Shown here: positions 14,102 through 22,930 of the stretch, in pieces
Layout: each line of letters begins with the position of its first letter
Numbering within the stretch: the stretch's first letter is position 1
Source: Luteimonas abyssi
GTDB taxonomy: Bacteria; Pseudomonadota; Gammaproteobacteria; Xanthomonadales; Xanthomonadaceae
Reading direction: 5' to 3'
DNA: 64,000 nt
Assembly (NCBI RefSeq): GCF_001482195.1
Contig: NZ_KQ759763.1
Location: 2,691,924 to 2,755,923 of the forward strand
The notes under the pieces: generated by a model
Database searches by the model: none
The model's input: the letters and a program-made list of their open reading frames with translations, nothing else
What the model was told of the DNA's origin: nothing
Program-made: the position numbers and the translations under genes

Positions 14102-14653
14102 TCAGAGCATCCCGGTCTCGAGGCGAGCGGCCTCGGACATCATGGTCTGGTTCCATGGCGGATCGAACACCAGTTCCACATCGGCCTCGCGCACCGTGGG
14201 GATCATCTCCAGCTTGCTGCGCACGTCGTCGACGAGGATGTCGCCCATGCCGCACCCGGGCGCGGTCAGGGTCATCTTCACCTCCACCGTGCGCGCGCCG
14301 GCGTCGGCCGGATGCACCACGGCTTCGTACACCAGGCCCAGATCGACCACGTTGATCGGAATCTCAGGATCGAAACAGGTCCGCAACTGCTTCCAGACCA
14401 ATTGTTCGACGGCCGTGTCGTCCGCACCCTCGGGCAGTTCCAGCGGCGCCGGCGGCTCCTTGCCGATGGCGTCGGCGTCGCGCCCGGCGATGCGGAAGAG
14501 ATTGCCCTCCACGAAAACGGTGTAACTGCCGCCCAGCGCCTGGGTGATGTAGCCGGCGCTGCCGGCAGGCAGGGTGACCTCCTCGCCCTGGGGGACGAGG
14601 ACGGCGGCGCAATCGCGCTCGAAACGGACGGGTTCGCTGCTGCGGGAATACAT
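14102..14653 (-). CDS. sufT: SufT-like iron-sulfur cluster assembly protein (DUF59)
   Basis: 183 residues from the ATG at MYSRSSEPVRF. The first 80 residues are the SufT-specific leader (VLVPQGEEVTLPAGSAGYITQALGGSYTVF), followed by a DUF59/MIP18 domain with INVVDLGLVYEAVV and TLTAPGCGMGDILVDDV. SufT proteins help mature iron-sulfur proteins together with the SUF system. The conserved Cys of the DUF59 motif is present in PGCGMG. No suf genes are beside it; the next gene is divergent. Cytoplasmic. Identification is good, biochemical role less defined. Confidence 0.88.
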   Translation of the reverse strand: MYSRSSEPVRFERDCAAVLVPQGEEVTLPAGSAGYITQALGGSYTVFVEGNLFRIAGRDADAIGKEPPAPLELPEGADDTAVEQLVWKQLRTCFDPEIPINVVDLGLVYEAVVHPADAGARTVEVKMTLTAPGCGMGDILVDDVRSKLEMIPTVREADVELVFDPPWNQTMMSEAARLETGML

Positions 14654-14748
14654 GCGGAGAAGATGGGGACGAGGCGCGCGGGCGCAAGCGCGCATTCTAG
14701 CGCCCGCGCGATCCCGGTATGCTGGAACGCCCTGTTGCCCGGAACGCG

Positions 14749-15174
14749 ATGACGCCGTCCTCCACCGCCCGCCGCCTGGCCACCCTGTGGGCCTTCCGGA
14801 TCTTCGTCCTGGCGGTCGGCATCCTGGGCTTTGCCGCGATCTGGGTCCTGCTGGCCGCGGCGATGGGCCGTCCGCTGAGCGCACTGGCGCTGGTCGCCGC
14901 GCTCGATGCCGCCCTGCTGGTGCGGATCGCCCGGATCGCACCGGGTTGGCCACGGGCCCTGACCGCCGCAGCGGCCACGGCGGCGATCGTGGTCTTCGCC
15001 CAGTTCGGCATCATCGCCGCTCAGGTCGGGATGATGTTCGGCCTGCTGCCGTGGGAGTCGGCATTGCGCCTCGGGCCGTCGCTGGCCTGGACGATCGCCG
15101 GTGTATCGCGCGATGCGGTCGACATCGCCTGGTACGGCGCGGCGCTCGCCATCGGCGCGACCCTCTCGCGCTGA
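14749..15174 (+). CDS. Small integral membrane protein of unknown function
   Basis: 141 residues from the inner ATG at MTPSSTARRLA (a start 10 codons earlier is also possible; neither has a strong ribosome site). Four hydrophobic stretches are visible, for example FRIFVLAVGILGFAAIWVLLA, ALALVAALDAALLVRIA, AAATAAIVVFAQFGIIAAQV and VDIAWYGAALAIGA. No family is recognised. The gene is divergent from sufT by about 95 bp and convergent with pntB. Confidence 0.6.
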   Translation: MTPSSTARRLATLWAFRIFVLAVGILGFAAIWVLLAAAMGRPLSALALVAALDAALLVRIARIAPGWPRALTAAAATAAIVVFAQFGIIAAQVGMMFGLLPWESALRLGPSLAWTIAGVSRDAVDIAWYGAALAIGATLSR

Positions 15175-15220
15175 CTGCGCACACCATCGCCGACCGCCAC
15201 GGCGACAGGCTCCGGCTCGC

Positions 15221-16621
15221 TCAGTGCGCGCCGCCGTCCAGCGCCTTGAGCTCGGCCACCAGCGCGTTCGCCATCTCGGCACCGTCACCGTAGAGCATGC
15301 GGGTGTTGTCGGTGTAGAACAGCGCGTTCTCGATGCCCGCGAACCCCGTCCCGCGGCCGCGCTTGATCACCACCACCTGTTTCGAGGTGTTCACGTCCAG
15401 GATCGGCATGCCGTAGATCGGGCTGTCCGGGTCGGTCCGGGCCACCGGATTGACCACGTCGTTGGCGCCGATGACCAGACTGACGTCGGTATTGGGAAAC
15501 TCGGGATTGATGTCGTCCATGTCCGCGATCAGGTCGTAGGGCACCCCCGCCTCGGCCAGCAGGACGTTCATGTGCCCGGGCATGCGCCCGGCCACCGGGT
15601 GGATCGCGAAGCGCACCTTGACCCCGCGTTCGCCCAGCCGCTGCGCCAGTTCCCAGATCTTGTGCTGGGCCTGCGCCACGGCCATGCCGTAACCGGGCAC
15701 GATCACCACCCGCTCGGCGAAGGCCATCATCGCGGCGACGTCGCCGGCCTCGATCGGTTTCTGCGTCCCCTCGATGGCCTGGCCGCCACCGGACGCGCCG
15801 AAGCTGGAGAACAGCACGCTGGCCAGCGAGCGGTTCATCGCCTTGGCCATCAGCCGGGTCAGCAGCATGCCCGCGGCGCCGACCATGGTGCCGGCGATGA
15901 TCAGCGCCTCATTGCCGAGCACGTAGCCTTCGAAGGCCACTGCCAGGCCGGTCAGGGCGTTGTAGAGCGAGATCACCACCGGCATGTCGGCGCCGCCGAT
16001 GGGCAGGGTCATCAGCACGCCCAGCGCCAGCGCGCAGACGAAGAACGCGACCACCATCGGCACGCCGAGGGCGTGGATCACCAGGCCGCCCAGCACCACG
16101 GCCGCCAGAAACACGGCCGCGTTGAAGGCTTGCTGTCCGGGGAAGGTGTAACGCCTGTCCATGCGTCCGTCGAGCTTGGCCCACGCGATCACCGAGCCCG
16201 ACAGCGCCACCGCGCCGATCAGCGCGCCGGCCACCGCGAGCACCAGCACCACCGTCGACGGCGCCGCGCCTGCGTCCGACCAGCGCAGCAGTTCCACCGC
16301 ACCGATCGCCGCGGCCGAGCCGCCGCCCAGCCCGTTGTACAGCGCGACCATCTGCGGCATGTCGGTGATCGCCACCTTCTTGCCCGAACCCCAGGCCAGC
16401 ACGGTGCCCAGCACGATCGCCGTCGCCATCAGCCCGAAGTTCTGCAGGCCCGGCACGAAGAACGTCGCCACCGTGGCCAGGACCATGCCGGCGCCGGCCC
16501 ACTGGATGCCCGAACGCGCGGTCCGGGGCGAAGCCATGCGTTGCAGACCGAGCAGGAACAGCGTCGCCGCGACCAGATAGCTGACCGCGACCAGCCCCTC
16601 GCGCAGGTCGAGGCCGTTCAT
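15221..16621 (-). CDS. pntB: NAD(P) transhydrogenase subunit beta
   Basis: 466 residues, the normal PntB length. The first half has about nine membrane helices (domain II), and the C-terminal 180 residues are the NADP-binding domain III with VPGYGMAVAQAQHKIWEL and a late KRGRGTGFAGIENALFY region. Together with the alpha subunits it couples hydride transfer between NADH and NADP+ to proton flow across the inner membrane. It lies 64 bp after the small membrane alpha subunit and belongs to the same minus-strand transcript. The catalytic alpha subunit is separated from these two genes by an opposing three-gene cassette. Confidence 0.95.
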   Translation of the reverse strand: MNGLDLREGLVAVSYLVAATLFLLGLQRMASPRTARSGIQWAGAGMVLATVATFFVPGLQNFGLMATAIVLGTVLAWGSGKKVAITDMPQMVALYNGLGGGSAAAIGAVELLRWSDAGAAPSTVVLVLAVAGALIGAVALSGSVIAWAKLDGRMDRRYTFPGQQAFNAAVFLAAVVLGGLVIHALGVPMVVAFFVCALALGVLMTLPIGGADMPVVISLYNALTGLAVAFEGYVLGNEALIIAGTMVGAAGMLLTRLMAKAMNRSLASVLFSSFGASGGGQAIEGTQKPIEAGDVAAMMAFAERVVIVPGYGMAVAQAQHKIWELAQRLGERGVKVRFAIHPVAGRMPGHMNVLLAEAGVPYDLIADMDDINPEFPNTDVSLVIGANDVVNPVARTDPDSPIYGMPILDVNTSKQVVVIKRGRGTGFAGIENALFYTDNTRMLYGDGAEMANALVAELKALDGGAH

Positions 16622-16685
16622 CGCGCGGCCTCGATCGCCGCATCGGCGCCCGGTGCAGCGACCTTTCCGCCCCCCGCCGCCCCGC

Positions 16686-16985
16686 TCACCGATCGGCCCC
16701 CGGCGTCTTGCTGGATCGGAACATCTCGAGCATGCGCTCGGTGACCACGTAGCCGCCGGCGGCGTTGCCGGCTCCCATCAGGACCGCGATGAAGCCGATC
16801 GCCTTTTCCAGCGTGGTATCGGCGTGCCCCAGAACGATCATCGCCCCGATCAGGACGATGCCGTGGATGAAGTTGCTGCCGGACATCAGCGGGGTGTGCA
16901 GGATCACCGGCACCCGGGCGATGATGACGTGGCCGGCGATCGCCGCCAGCATGAAGATGTACAGCGCCACGAACCCGTCGCCCAT
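16686..16985 (-). CDS. pntAB: NAD(P) transhydrogenase subunit alpha, membrane part
   Basis: 99 residues with three membrane helices (FVALYIFMLAAIAGHVII, FIHGIVLIGAMIVL, AIGFIAVLMGAGNAAGGYVV) and the signature TPLMSGSNFIHG, typical of the separate C-terminal membrane piece of the alpha subunit in bacteria with a three-gene pnt system. It precedes pntB on the same strand. The sigma-factor gene begins about 200 bp upstream and points away, so the pntAB-pntB pair must have its own promoter in that spacer. Confidence 0.93.
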   Translation of the reverse strand: MGDGFVALYIFMLAAIAGHVIIARVPVILHTPLMSGSNFIHGIVLIGAMIVLGHADTTLEKAIGFIAVLMGAGNAAGGYVVTERMLEMFRSSKTPGADR

Positions 16986-17189
16986 GCCTGCCTTCCCCGA
17001 TCGCCAACCCCGCTACCGATCATACCCGCCCGGCGCACGCGCGCACCGGCACGCGTCCGCCCGCCACCTGACCACCGTTCCGGTCGCTGTCAACCGGCGG
17101 CGCGCCGGCGCGTTGATCGGAGCGAACCCCGAACGAGGCCCGGTCCCGCCGTGGATGGCAGCCTGCCCAACCCCGCCCGGAGCGTGCGC

Positions 17190-17732
17190 GTGAGCGGAAC
17201 GTCCGACGCGCCGCCGCCCGCACCGCCCCACACGCTGGAGCGGTTCTTCGCGGATGTGCGCGGCCGCGCGTTCCGCTTCGCGGAAATCGGGCTGCGCCAC
17301 CGCGAGGATGCGCTGGATGCGGTCCAGGACGCGATGACCCGGATGCTCGGCTACCGCGAGCGTCCGCCGGAAGAGTGGACCGCGCTGTTCTGGACGATCC
17401 TGCGCAGCCGGATCGTCGACATCCAGCGCCGCCGGATCTTCCGTCTGAGCTGGATCGGCGAGGCCGGCGACCGCGAAGGCGAGACCCTGGAATGGGCCGA
17501 CGACGCGCCCGATCCGTCGCGGGCGCAGGATTCGCGCGAGGCCTACACCGCGCTGGTCGCGGCGCTGCGCACCCTGCCGCGCCGCCAGCGCGAAGCCTTC
17601 ACGTTGAGGATCCTGGAGGAACTCGACGTGCCGACCACCGCACGCGTCATGGGATGCGGCGAGGGCTCGGTGAAAACCCATCTGTCGCGCGCCCGCGACG
17701 CGCTGCAGAAGCAACTGGAGGATTTCCGATGA
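17190..17732 (+). CDS. Sigma-70 family (ECF-like) RNA polymerase sigma factor
   Basis: 180 residues from a GTG preceded by GGAG. A short region 2 covers about residues 20-85 (FRFAEIGLRHREDALDAVQD... WTILRSRIVDIQRR) and region 4 covers about residues 120-178 (LPRRQREAFTLRILEELDVPTTARVMGCGEGSVKTHLSRA), the helix-turn-helix that reads the -35 element. It directs transcription of a small regulon. The next gene, a one-helix membrane protein, overlaps its stop as ATGA and may be the partner that restrains it. The cassette lies inside the pnt locus in the opposite direction. Confidence 0.85.
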   Translation: MSGTSDAPPPAPPHTLERFFADVRGRAFRFAEIGLRHREDALDAVQDAMTRMLGYRERPPEEWTALFWTILRSRIVDIQRRRIFRLSWIGEAGDREGETLEWADDAPDPSRAQDSREAYTALVAALRTLPRRQREAFTLRILEELDVPTTARVMGCGEGSVKTHLSRARDALQKQLEDFR

Positions 17733-18103
17733 CCGCCCCGACCGGCTCCCGCGACGACCGCATGGACGAAGCCGCCCGTCGTGCCCACACGGCGGCGCTG
17801 CAGGCCATGCCGTCGCGCACGCTCGCGCAATTGCGGCCGCGCGCGACGCCCGCCCCGGCGCCCTCGGCACGATGGCGCCCCGCCTGGGCGCTGGCGACCG
17901 TGGGCGCGGCGGTGTTCGCCGCCGCCCTGGGCCTGCGCACGCTGACCGATGGCCCCACGGCCCCCGTGCCGGCTGCGGTCGAAGTCGCGACGACGCCCTC
18001 GGCCCTGCCGCGCATCGACGACCCCCTGCTCGCACTCGACGAAGACCCCGACCTGTTCCTCTGGCTGGCCTCGACCGACGCCCAGCCATTGGCGATGGAG
18101 TGA
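17729..18103 (+). CDS. Predicted membrane-anchored partner of the sigma factor
   Basis: 124 residues with one membrane helix at about 53-69 (PAWALATVGAAVFAAALGL). The N-terminal 50 residues would face the cytoplasm and the acidic tail (PLLALDEDPDLFLWLASTD) the periplasm. This layout, and the four-base overlap with the sigma gene, fit a small anti-sigma-like protein. No zinc-binding anti-sigma motif is present, so the role is inferred only from topology and position. Confidence 0.6.
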   Translation: MTAPTGSRDDRMDEAARRAHTAALQAMPSRTLAQLRPRATPAPAPSARWRPAWALATVGAAVFAAALGLRTLTDGPTAPVPAAVEVATTPSALPRIDDPLLALDEDPDLFLWLASTDAQPLAME

Positions 18104-18108
18104 CCGCC

Positions 18109-18567
18109 ATGCCCCATATCCTGCTGATCGCGCTGTGCGCACTCGCCCTGAGCGGCTCCGCCCTGGCCGGCCCCGCCCAGGCACAGACACCCGCCCCGCC
18201 CGCTGCCGCGCCCAGCGCGCCGGCACTTCCGGACTGGGAACAGCTCGATCCCGCCCGGCGCGACGCCCTGATCGCCCCGGTCCGCGAGCGCTGGAACAGC
18301 GACCCCCAGGCGCGCGAGCGCATGCTGCGCCACGCCGAGCGCTGGCAGCAGATGACGCCCGAACAGCGTCAGCGCGCGCGTCAGGGCGTGAAGCGCTGGG
18401 AGGACATGCCGCCGGAGCGGCGTCGCGAAGCACGCGAACTGTTCCAGCAGATGCGCGACATGCCCGAGGCCGAACGCGAGGCCCTGCGCGAGCGCTGGAA
18501 ATCGATGTCTGCGGACGAGCGCGAACGCTGGCTGGAAGCACGCCGATCCGGGCCTCCGCAGCACTGA
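18109..18567 (+). CDS. DUF3106 secreted protein
   Basis: 152 residues with a signal peptide (LLIALCALALSGSALA) and an Ala/Pro linker. The rest is a repeated heptad-like helix pattern, W..M..EQRQRAR, W.DMPPERRREAR and W.SMSADERERW, typical of DUF3106. The protein is probably a periplasmic, highly charged helical rod, perhaps a sensor or scaffold, as with other repeat proteins of the CpxP/RcsF neighbourhood type, but no function is established. It follows the membrane partner gene by 5 bp and completes the sigma cassette. Confidence 0.8.
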   Translation: MPHILLIALCALALSGSALAGPAQAQTPAPPAAAPSAPALPDWEQLDPARRDALIAPVRERWNSDPQARERMLRHAERWQQMTPEQRQRARQGVKRWEDMPPERRREARELFQQMRDMPEAEREALRERWKSMSADERERWLEARRSGPPQH

Positions 18568-18671
18568 CGGGCACGGCGCGGATCCGGCCGCGCGCCGAAG
18601 CGACCGGACCGTCCGGGGTTCCCGGGCCGCGCGCGACCTCCCTCTTCCGACTGCCTGGGCGGTCGAACCGC

Positions 18672-19805
18672 TCAGACCGCCTGGGCCGGCGCCACGGCAT
18701 TCGTGGTCACGCCCGCGGGCACCGCCGGCCAGACCGTCTTCGCGAGCAGCTCGTCGTCCCAGTCGAACACCAGATCGCCGTCGGACAGCAGCAGTTGCAT
18801 GAAATTCAGCACGTTGCGCGCGTACATCTCGCTGGCATGCTGCGCGCCCTCGCTGGCCAGGTTGAGTGGGCCCGCCACGGTGACGCCGCCGCTCTCCACG
18901 GTTTCGCCGCGCCGGGTGATCTCGCAGTTGCCGCCGGTTTCGGCGGCCAGGTCGACGATGACGCTGCCGGGGCGCATTCCGGCGACCATCGCCGCGGTCA
19001 CGATCCGCGGTGCCGGCCGGCCCGGCACTGCGGCCGTGCACACCAGCACGTCGACGCCTCTCAGATATTCGGCCAGCCGCCGTTGCTGCTCGGCCCGCTC
19101 CTCGTCGCTCAACGCGCGTGCATAACCGCCTTCGCCCGCGGCGCTGACCCCCAGGTCCAGGAAGCGCGCGCCCAGCGACTGGATCTGCTCGCGGGTCTCG
19201 GGACGCACGTCGAACCCTTCCACCTGCGCGCCCAGGCGCCGCGCCGTGGCGATGGCCTGGAGGCCGGCGACGCCGGCGCCGATCACCAGCACCTTCGACG
19301 GACGGATCGTGCCGGCCGCGGTGGTCAGCATGGGGAAGAAGCGCGGTGCCAGTTGCGCGGCGAGCAGCATGGCCTTGTACCCGGCCATGCCCGCCTGCGA
19401 GCTGAGCACGTCCATCGCCTGCGCCCGGGTGGTGCGCGGCAGTCGCTCGAGCGGAAACGCACGCAGCCGCCGCGCGCGGATGCCGTCGCCACGGGCCGGA
19501 TCGACCTCGGGCTGCAGCAACCCGACCAGCACCGCGCCGTCCTGCAACCGCTGGAGCCGGGACGGATCGGGCGCCTGGACGCACAACACCGCGTCGGCGG
19601 CATCGAGCGCGGCGTCCGCATCGGCCACCACGGCCGCACCGGCCGCCTCGTAGGCGGCATCCGCGAAGAAGGCGGCTTCACCCGCACCGCGTTCGATACG
19701 CACGTCGGCACCCGCCTCGACCAGCTTGCGGCAGGTCTCCGGCGTGATCGCCACGCGACGCTCCCCTTCCGCGCGTTCGCGCGCGACCCCGATCGTGACT
19801 GCCAT
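18672..19805 (-). CDS. pntAA: NAD(P) transhydrogenase subunit alpha, soluble NAD-binding part
   Basis: 377 residues, close to other separate PntAA subunits. Domain I features are present: the opening IGVARERAEGERRVAITPET, the MSSQAGMAGYKA-like DVLSSQAGMAGYKAMLLAA, and the Rossmann loop VLVIGAGVAGLQAIATARRLGA for NAD. The start is supported by GGGAGG seven bases upstream. It provides hydride from NADH to the membrane complex made by pntAB and pntB, which are 1.7 kb downstream on the same strand but beyond an opposing cassette. A shared transcript would run antisense through that cassette. Confidence 0.94.
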   Translation of the reverse strand: MAVTIGVARERAEGERRVAITPETCRKLVEAGADVRIERGAGEAAFFADAAYEAAGAAVVADADAALDAADAVLCVQAPDPSRLQRLQDGAVLVGLLQPEVDPARGDGIRARRLRAFPLERLPRTTRAQAMDVLSSQAGMAGYKAMLLAAQLAPRFFPMLTTAAGTIRPSKVLVIGAGVAGLQAIATARRLGAQVEGFDVRPETREQIQSLGARFLDLGVSAAGEGGYARALSDEERAEQQRRLAEYLRGVDVLVCTAAVPGRPAPRIVTAAMVAGMRPGSVIVDLAAETGGNCEITRRGETVESGGVTVAGPLNLASEGAQHASEMYARNVLNFMQLLLSDGDLVFDWDDELLAKTVWPAVPAGVTTNAVAPAQAV

Positions 19806-19888
19806 GCCGTCCTCCCGTCCGCCTGCGCCGATGCTAGGAGGCGGCGCGGCGGAAGTCACTCCCCGCGGCGCCTGGGGGCACCCGAGTC

Positions 19889-22258
19889 TCAATCGCCGTT
19901 GACGACGGCCTTGAGCGGCGGCGACGCCGCGTTGAGGCGCTGCCAGAGCTGCTTCATCGCCTCGTCGAACGGCGCGTCCACCGAGCGCACCACCGCGCGC
20001 CCGTTGGCGACCAGCACTGCGAGTTCCTCCGGCGACACCACCATCTTGCGCACGCCGCGACGGTTCACCAGCAGGAAACGCGAAGTCAGCGGACTGATCC
20101 AGGCGATCCGCGCGGCGGACTCGTGGCCCGAGCGATCGATCAGGCGCAGGCCCTGCCCGACCTTCAGGCGACGCATGCGGGCGGCGGTCGCCGGATCGTG
20201 CTTCAGGGTATCGGTGCCGCCGACCAGCCGCAGCGGCAACATCGCCTCGTCCGGCTCGAAGCTGTCGATCTCGTCGGCGCGGGGCGTGTGGATGCGACGG
20301 GCGGTATCGGGCATCGCCAGCGCGGAGATGATCCGCGCCATCGCGTCGCGCGCGGCGGCGGCATCCAGCCCGCAGTTGGAATAGCACTCGCCCAGCGGCG
20401 CCTGCAATGCGAGCAACTGGTCCGCCACGGCGGCACCGCGCACCTGCGCCGCATCGGCATCGACCTGGACCATCGCGTCGCCCAGGCCGACGGCGACATG
20501 GTGGCGCTCGGACTCCGGACCGTCGCGCAGCCAGGTCTGGGTGAGATGGTGCCGCCAGTGCTCGTCCAGGAAGTGCGCCACCGGCGCGGTCAGCGGCCGG
20601 TCGGCCATCCGCGAGGCGACCAGCATCTCCGCGTTCGCGCGCGCCAGTTGCAGACGCTCACGGCCGAAGATCGATTCGGCGACACGACGCTCGGCGATTT
20701 CCGCGCGCTTGCGCTGTTGATCGAGCTGGTCGCGCAGTTCGCTCGCGGCCAGCTCGAAGATGGCCGCATCGTCCTGGTATTCCTCGACCACGCGGTCCAC
20801 CGCGCGCTCGGCGCGATCCAGGGTCTCCTGGTCCTGGGCGGTCTCGCCGGGATTGCCGTCGCAGGCCTCGGTCAGCGCGTCGAGCAGCTTGCGCGCGGGG
20901 TGACTGCGGCGGTTGAAGAGAGAGTCGTCGGTCAGCGCGACCTTGAAGTAGGGCACCACCAGCTTGCCGTACATCGCGCGGGCGCGCTGCAGGAGATCGT
21001 TGGCCTCGAACAGCGACTGGAACAGGATGCCGACGAGGTCGATCGCATCGTCCTCGTCCGCACTGAAACGGATCCGCTCCGGGTCCAGCCCGAGCTGGCG
21101 GACGCTGCCCAGGATCTGGCTGCGCAGCACGTCGCCCAGCGGGCGCTTGTCCTCGCCGGCGAGCGCGCGCGCATAGGGACCGGGATCGTCGCCCTGCAGC
21201 AGCGAGGCGATATTGAGCATGTCCTCGGTACCCAGCACCTCGCCTTCCGGTTCGCCAGCGCCGGCACCCTCGATCAGCCCGGCATCGGCCAACGCCGAGC
21301 CACCGCGGGCGCGCCAGACGCGCAACTGGTCGTGGACGATGTCGCGGTAGCGCAACGGCTGGCCGTCGGCCTGGCCGGCTGGCGGCCCCGCGAACCGTGC
21401 CGGCGCAGCGGGCGCGTCCAGCCGGTCGTGAACACCCTGCAGCGGGGTGGACGGACCCGCCTCACCATGATGTGGGGGATCGCGCCTCGCCTCGACCACC
21501 CCGCCATCGGGGGTCCAGCCGGCATCCGGGCGCATCGCGGTGTCGACACGGCGCTCCTCGCGACGCGCGGGCGCACCCGACACCCGCGTCCCGGCCCCGA
21601 CGCCGTAGGCGCCTGCGGCCAGGGCGGCGTTCGCCTTGCCGTACACCTCGCCGAGCAGCTTGGGCAAACGCTTGTCGAACTGCTGGAACAGCATGCGACG
21701 CAGCCCGGGCGTCAGATCCTCGGCTTCGAACAGATCGACGAATGCCGACACCGCGACCTCCGGCCGCAACGGGTTGTCGCGCACGCCTTCCAGTCCCATC
21801 GCGACCGCCAGCGCTTCGAGGCGCTCTTCGAGCTGGGCAAGGGGATGCAGGAACTGGTGTTCGAGCAGCTCGATGATCTGTTGCCCGGCGAGATGGATCT
21901 CCAGCTCGCCCTCGGACATCAGCTCCAGCGCGCCGTCCACGCGCTCGCCCGCCTGCACGGCCGGATCGCGCCAGCGCTCGAAGGCCTGGTCGATGGCCGC
22001 CCGGTAGCGGGTGGCGAGCTCGAGCGCGCGGGGCGCCAAGGCGAGCACCGCCACGCGGTCCTCCTGCGCGGCGCTGAAGTCGTGACCGGCCAGTGCCGCC
22101 AGCCGCACCTGTTCCTCGATCGAGCTCCAGAACCCTGACAACACGCCGACCAGGTCGGTTACGGCATCCCGCTGGAGGCTCTCCAGCACGTGCTCGGCGC
22201 CACGCGCACCCGGTGGGCGCGCCGCACGTTTGGTCGCGAGGTCGTCGAGGGGCTTCAT
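19889..22258 (-). CDS. Large DUF1631 protein
   Basis: 789 residues from the inner ATG at MKPLDDLATKR (a GTG six codons earlier is possible). The protein is largely helical and soluble, with long charged segments such as EYQDDAAIFELAASELRDQLDQQRKRAEIAERRV and a C-terminal region with WISPLTSRFLLVNRRG that resembles a PilZ-like or DUF1631 terminal motif. No catalytic site is visible. DUF1631 proteins are common in Xanthomonads and other gammaproteobacteria, and their job is not known. It lies 83 bp upstream of pntAA on the same strand and is divergent from the nitroreductase gene. Confidence 0.85.
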   Translation of the reverse strand: MKPLDDLATKRAARPPGARGAEHVLESLQRDAVTDLVGVLSGFWSSIEEQVRLAALAGHDFSAAQEDRVAVLALAPRALELATRYRAAIDQAFERWRDPAVQAGERVDGALELMSEGELEIHLAGQQIIELLEHQFLHPLAQLEERLEALAVAMGLEGVRDNPLRPEVAVSAFVDLFEAEDLTPGLRRMLFQQFDKRLPKLLGEVYGKANAALAAGAYGVGAGTRVSGAPARREERRVDTAMRPDAGWTPDGGVVEARRDPPHHGEAGPSTPLQGVHDRLDAPAAPARFAGPPAGQADGQPLRYRDIVHDQLRVWRARGGSALADAGLIEGAGAGEPEGEVLGTEDMLNIASLLQGDDPGPYARALAGEDKRPLGDVLRSQILGSVRQLGLDPERIRFSADEDDAIDLVGILFQSLFEANDLLQRARAMYGKLVVPYFKVALTDDSLFNRRSHPARKLLDALTEACDGNPGETAQDQETLDRAERAVDRVVEEYQDDAAIFELAASELRDQLDQQRKRAEIAERRVAESIFGRERLQLARANAEMLVASRMADRPLTAPVAHFLDEHWRHHLTQTWLRDGPESERHHVAVGLGDAMVQVDADAAQVRGAAVADQLLALQAPLGECYSNCGLDAAAARDAMARIISALAMPDTARRIHTPRADEIDSFEPDEAMLPLRLVGGTDTLKHDPATAARMRRLKVGQGLRLIDRSGHESAARIAWISPLTSRFLLVNRRGVRKMVVSPEELAVLVANGRAVVRSVDAPFDEAMKQLWQRLNAASPPLKAVVNGD

Positions 22259-22315
22259 TCGGGAGACAATACGCACCGGCGACGGAATGCCGCCGGAATT
22301 CGCATACGATCCTGA

Positions 22316-22930
22316 ATGGTACGTCTAACGTCTGTGATCACAATCCCAAATACCGCCAACGATGCGGCACTTGCCGCCCTCGACCGTCGCCGCTCGGTCC
22401 CGGCGCGTCAGCTCGCCGCGCCCGCGCCGGACGACTCCACACTGCTGCGGCTGCTGCGTTCGGCCGTTCGCGTCCCCGACCACGGCAAGCGGGTGCCGTT
22501 CCGCTTCCTGCGCCTCCGCGGCGACGCCCGCGACGCCTTGGGCTCGCGCGTGGCCGAGATCGGCAAGCGCCGACAGCCCGACGCCGGCCAGGCCGCGTTC
22601 GACAAGGACCTGCAGCGCTTCTCGCACGCGCCGCTGGTGCTGGTGGTGGTGGCCGTGCTCGACCCCTCCGACAGCGCGATCCCGGAGCAGGAACGGCTGA
22701 TGACCGCCGGTTGTGTATGCCTGACGGTCCTGCAGGCGGCCCAGGCCCTGGGCTTCGCCGGAACCTGGCTGACCGGCTGGCCGGCGTTCGACCGCGAGGT
22801 GGCTGGCGTGTTGGGGCTCGGCCCTCACGAATCGGTCGCCGGCTTCGTCCATCTGGGTACCGCGGCGCTCGAGGCCCCCGAGCGCGACCGCCCCGATCCC
22901 GCCGCGCTGCTGCGCGACTGGACGCCGTGA
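22316..22930 (+). CDS. Nitroreductase family protein (YdjA-like)
   Basis: 204 residues; the first codon could also be the GTG six codons in. The fold shows in ALDRRRSVPARQL at the FMN phosphate site, PDHGKRVPFRFLRL, and LQAAQALGFAGTWLTGWPAFDREV with the later GFVHLGTA. YdjA-like members are small dimeric FMN enzymes that reduce nitro compounds or quinones with NAD(P)H. It overlaps the next gene by GTGA, so both are translated together. Divergent from DUF1631 by 57 bp. Confidence 0.87.
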   Translation: MVRLTSVITIPNTANDAALAALDRRRSVPARQLAAPAPDDSTLLRLLRSAVRVPDHGKRVPFRFLRLRGDARDALGSRVAEIGKRRQPDAGQAAFDKDLQRFSHAPLVLVVVAVLDPSDSAIPEQERLMTAGCVCLTVLQAAQALGFAGTWLTGWPAFDREVAGVLGLGPHESVAGFVHLGTAALEAPERDRPDPAALLRDWTP

